Of a stretch of DNA of 64,000 nucleotides, positions 62,827 through 64,000 are shown piece after piece. The first letter of the stretch is position 1, and each line of letters starts with the position of its first letter. Made by a program: the position numbers and the translations under genes. Where the stretch lies: NCBI GenBank assembly GCA_965215025.1, contig CBDCCV010000001.1, forward strand, positions 1,116,001 through 1,180,000, given 5' to 3'. A model generated the notes under the pieces. That model was not told the DNA's origin and ran no database searches. It saw only the letters and a list, made by a program, of their open reading frames with translations. The stretch comes from CBDCCV01 sp965215025. GTDB lineage: Bacteria; Bacteroidota; Rhodothermia; Rhodothermales; Salinibacteraceae.

Positions 62827-64000
62827 ATGAGCGCCACCCCGGAGGCCGCGCCGCCTGAGTTCGACGCCATCGAGGACGCCGTGGACGCCCTCCGGCGGGG
62901 CGAACTCATCATCGTCGTTGATGACGAGGACCGCGAGAACGAGGGCGACTTCGTGGGCGTGGCCGAACTCGCCACGCCGGAGACGGTCAACTTCATGGCC
63001 AAGGAGGGGCGCGGGCTGATCTGCACGCCCCTCACGCGCGAGCGCGCCGCGCACCTCGACCTCGGCATGATGGTCGATGAGAATTCGGCCCTTTACGACA
63101 CGCCGTTCACCGTCTCGGTCGATCACCGGCGGGGCACCTCCACGGGCATCTCAGCGGCGGACCGCGCTAAGACCATCCGCGCGCTCGCCGATCCGAAAGC
63201 TAAATCTACCGACTTCGGGCGGCCCGGCCATGTCTTTCCGCTGCGGGCGCAGGTGGGCGGCGTCCTCCGCCGCGCCGGCCACACCGAAGCCGCCGTGGAC
63301 CTCGCCCGCTTGGCCGGCTGCCAGCCCGTGGGCGTCCTGGTTGAGATCATGAACGAGGACGGCACGATGGCGCGCGTCCCGGCCTTGAAAGAGATCGCGC
63401 GCCGGCATGAGATGCCCATCATCACGATCAAAGACCTCATCGCCCACCGGATGCGCCACGAGCGCCTCGTCGAGCGCGCCGTCGAGATCGCGCTGCCCAC
63501 GCGCTACGGCGACTTCAGCCTCACCGCCTACGAGGAGCGTCTCACCGGCGACGTGCACCTCGCCCTCACCAAGGGCGCGTGGACGGAAGACGAGCCGGTC
63601 TTGGTGCGCGTGCACAGCCAGTGCGTCACGGGCGACATCTTCGGCTCGAAGCGGTGCGACTGCGGCGACCAGCTTGCGCGGGCCATGCAGCACGTCGAGG
63701 CCGAGGGACGCGGCGTGGTCCTCTACATGAAGCAGGAGGGGCGCGGCATCGGCCTCTTGAACAAGCTGCGCGCCTACAAGCTGCAAGAAAAGGAGGGGAT
63801 GGACACCGTCGAGGCCAACGAGGCGCTCGGCTTTGACATGGACCTGCGCGATTACGGCATCGGCTGCCAGATCCTGCGCGACCTCGGCATCCGCAAGCTG
63901 CGGCTGATGACGAACAACCCGACCAAGCGCGTGGGCCTTTCGGGCTACGGGCTGGAGATCGCCGAGCGCGTCCCCATCGAGATCGCGCCCAACAGCGTCA
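62827..64000 (+). CDS. ribBA: Bifunctional DHBP synthase / GTP cyclohydrolase II, 3' partial
   Basis: The frame runs off the window end; 391 codons are present. The N-terminal half is 3,4-dihydroxy-2-butanone-4-phosphate synthase ('LIIVVDDEDRENEGDFVG', 'RGLICTPLTRER', 'GTSTGISAADRAKTIRAL', 'RPGHVFPLRAQVGGVLRRAG' with 'HTEAAVDLA'). The C-terminal half is GTP cyclohydrolase II, with the zinc site 'DIFGSKRCDCGDQLARAM' and 'LYMKQEGRGIGLLNKLRAYK'. It supplies both precursors of riboflavin. The 134 bp upstream show no FMN riboswitch. Confidence 0.97.
   Translation, partial: MSATPEAAPPEFDAIEDAVDALRRGELIIVVDDEDRENEGDFVGVAELATPETVNFMAKEGRGLICTPLTRERAAHLDLGMMVDENSALYDTPFTVSVDHRRGTSTGISAADRAKTIRALADPKAKSTDFGRPGHVFPLRAQVGGVLRRAGHTEAAVDLARLAGCQPVGVLVEIMNEDGTMARVPALKEIARRHEMPIITIKDLIAHRMRHERLVERAVEIALPTRYGDFSLTAYEERLTGDVHLALTKGAWTEDEPVLVRVHSQCVTGDIFGSKRCDCGDQLARAMQHVEAEGRGVVLYMKQEGRGIGLLNKLRAYKLQEKEGMDTVEANEALGFDMDLRDYGIGCQILRDLGIRKLRLMTNNPTKRVGLSGYGLEIAERVPIEIAPNSV

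Overview
The window is a GC-rich (about 65-70 %) chromosomal segment from a bacterium of the Bacteroidota/Rhodothermota side, most likely a Rhodothermales relative (Salinibacter/Rubricoccus type). This assignment is inferred from gene content: a type III glutamine synthetase, a short-chain L-threonine dehydrogenase paired with Kbl, two secreted enzymes with the same C-terminal 'PNP...VYDVLGR...YRMRAG' sorting-type domain, and separate nuoC and nuoD genes. No rRNA or protein marker here fixes the genus.

Region by region. 1-11998: end of a winged-helix/membrane protein, a CAT-anticodon tRNA, a J-domain membrane protein, the threonine catabolic pair kbl-tdh with a divergent Lrp-type regulator, glnN, a secreted proteinase-K-like protease, an ECF sigma factor and purB. 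12286-17649: two large secreted enzymes (subtilase-like; penicillin-acylase-like) ending in homologous C-terminal modules. 17854-28088: complex I genes nuoA, B, C, D, E, F, G in order but spread out, with small membrane proteins, an Uma2-family protein and a DUF4920 lipoprotein between them; nuoH lies alone at 40058. 28125-32375: an accessory island. A large P-loop (STAND-like) ATPase appears to sit inside a broken aspartyl-protease-like gene; the ATPase itself carries a 150-bp MITE-like insertion with terminal inverted repeats and a perfect 9-bp target duplication, and it has a homopolymer frameshift near its end. A PIN toxin/Phd antitoxin pair follows, next to a duplicated terminator and gene tail. 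32391-43008: S9 peptidase, ZIP metal transporter, CsoR-CopA copper module, nuoH, rpe and an SDR. 43224-53956: a secreted/envelope gene cluster of largely unknown function with paired paralogues (two DUF1036 proteins, two 'NPEWLGEW' lipoproteins, two TonB-C-like domains), a YiiX-like hydrolase and a PQQ-type propeller; at least two genes are frameshifted. 54028-64000: Ser/Thr kinase with TPRs and its ECF sigma factor, priA, rtcB, SRP RNA, yajC and the start of ribBA.

The most striking non-coding signal is a set of intergenic repeats made of 7-bp periodic arms in inverted orientation. One arm usually starts at the stop codon of a gene and the other ends at the start codon of the next. The heptad sequence differs from locus to locus, but the architecture is the same at eight or more sites. 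I do not recognise this as a named element in this phylum; it resembles the heptameric STRR repeats of cyanobacteria in period only.
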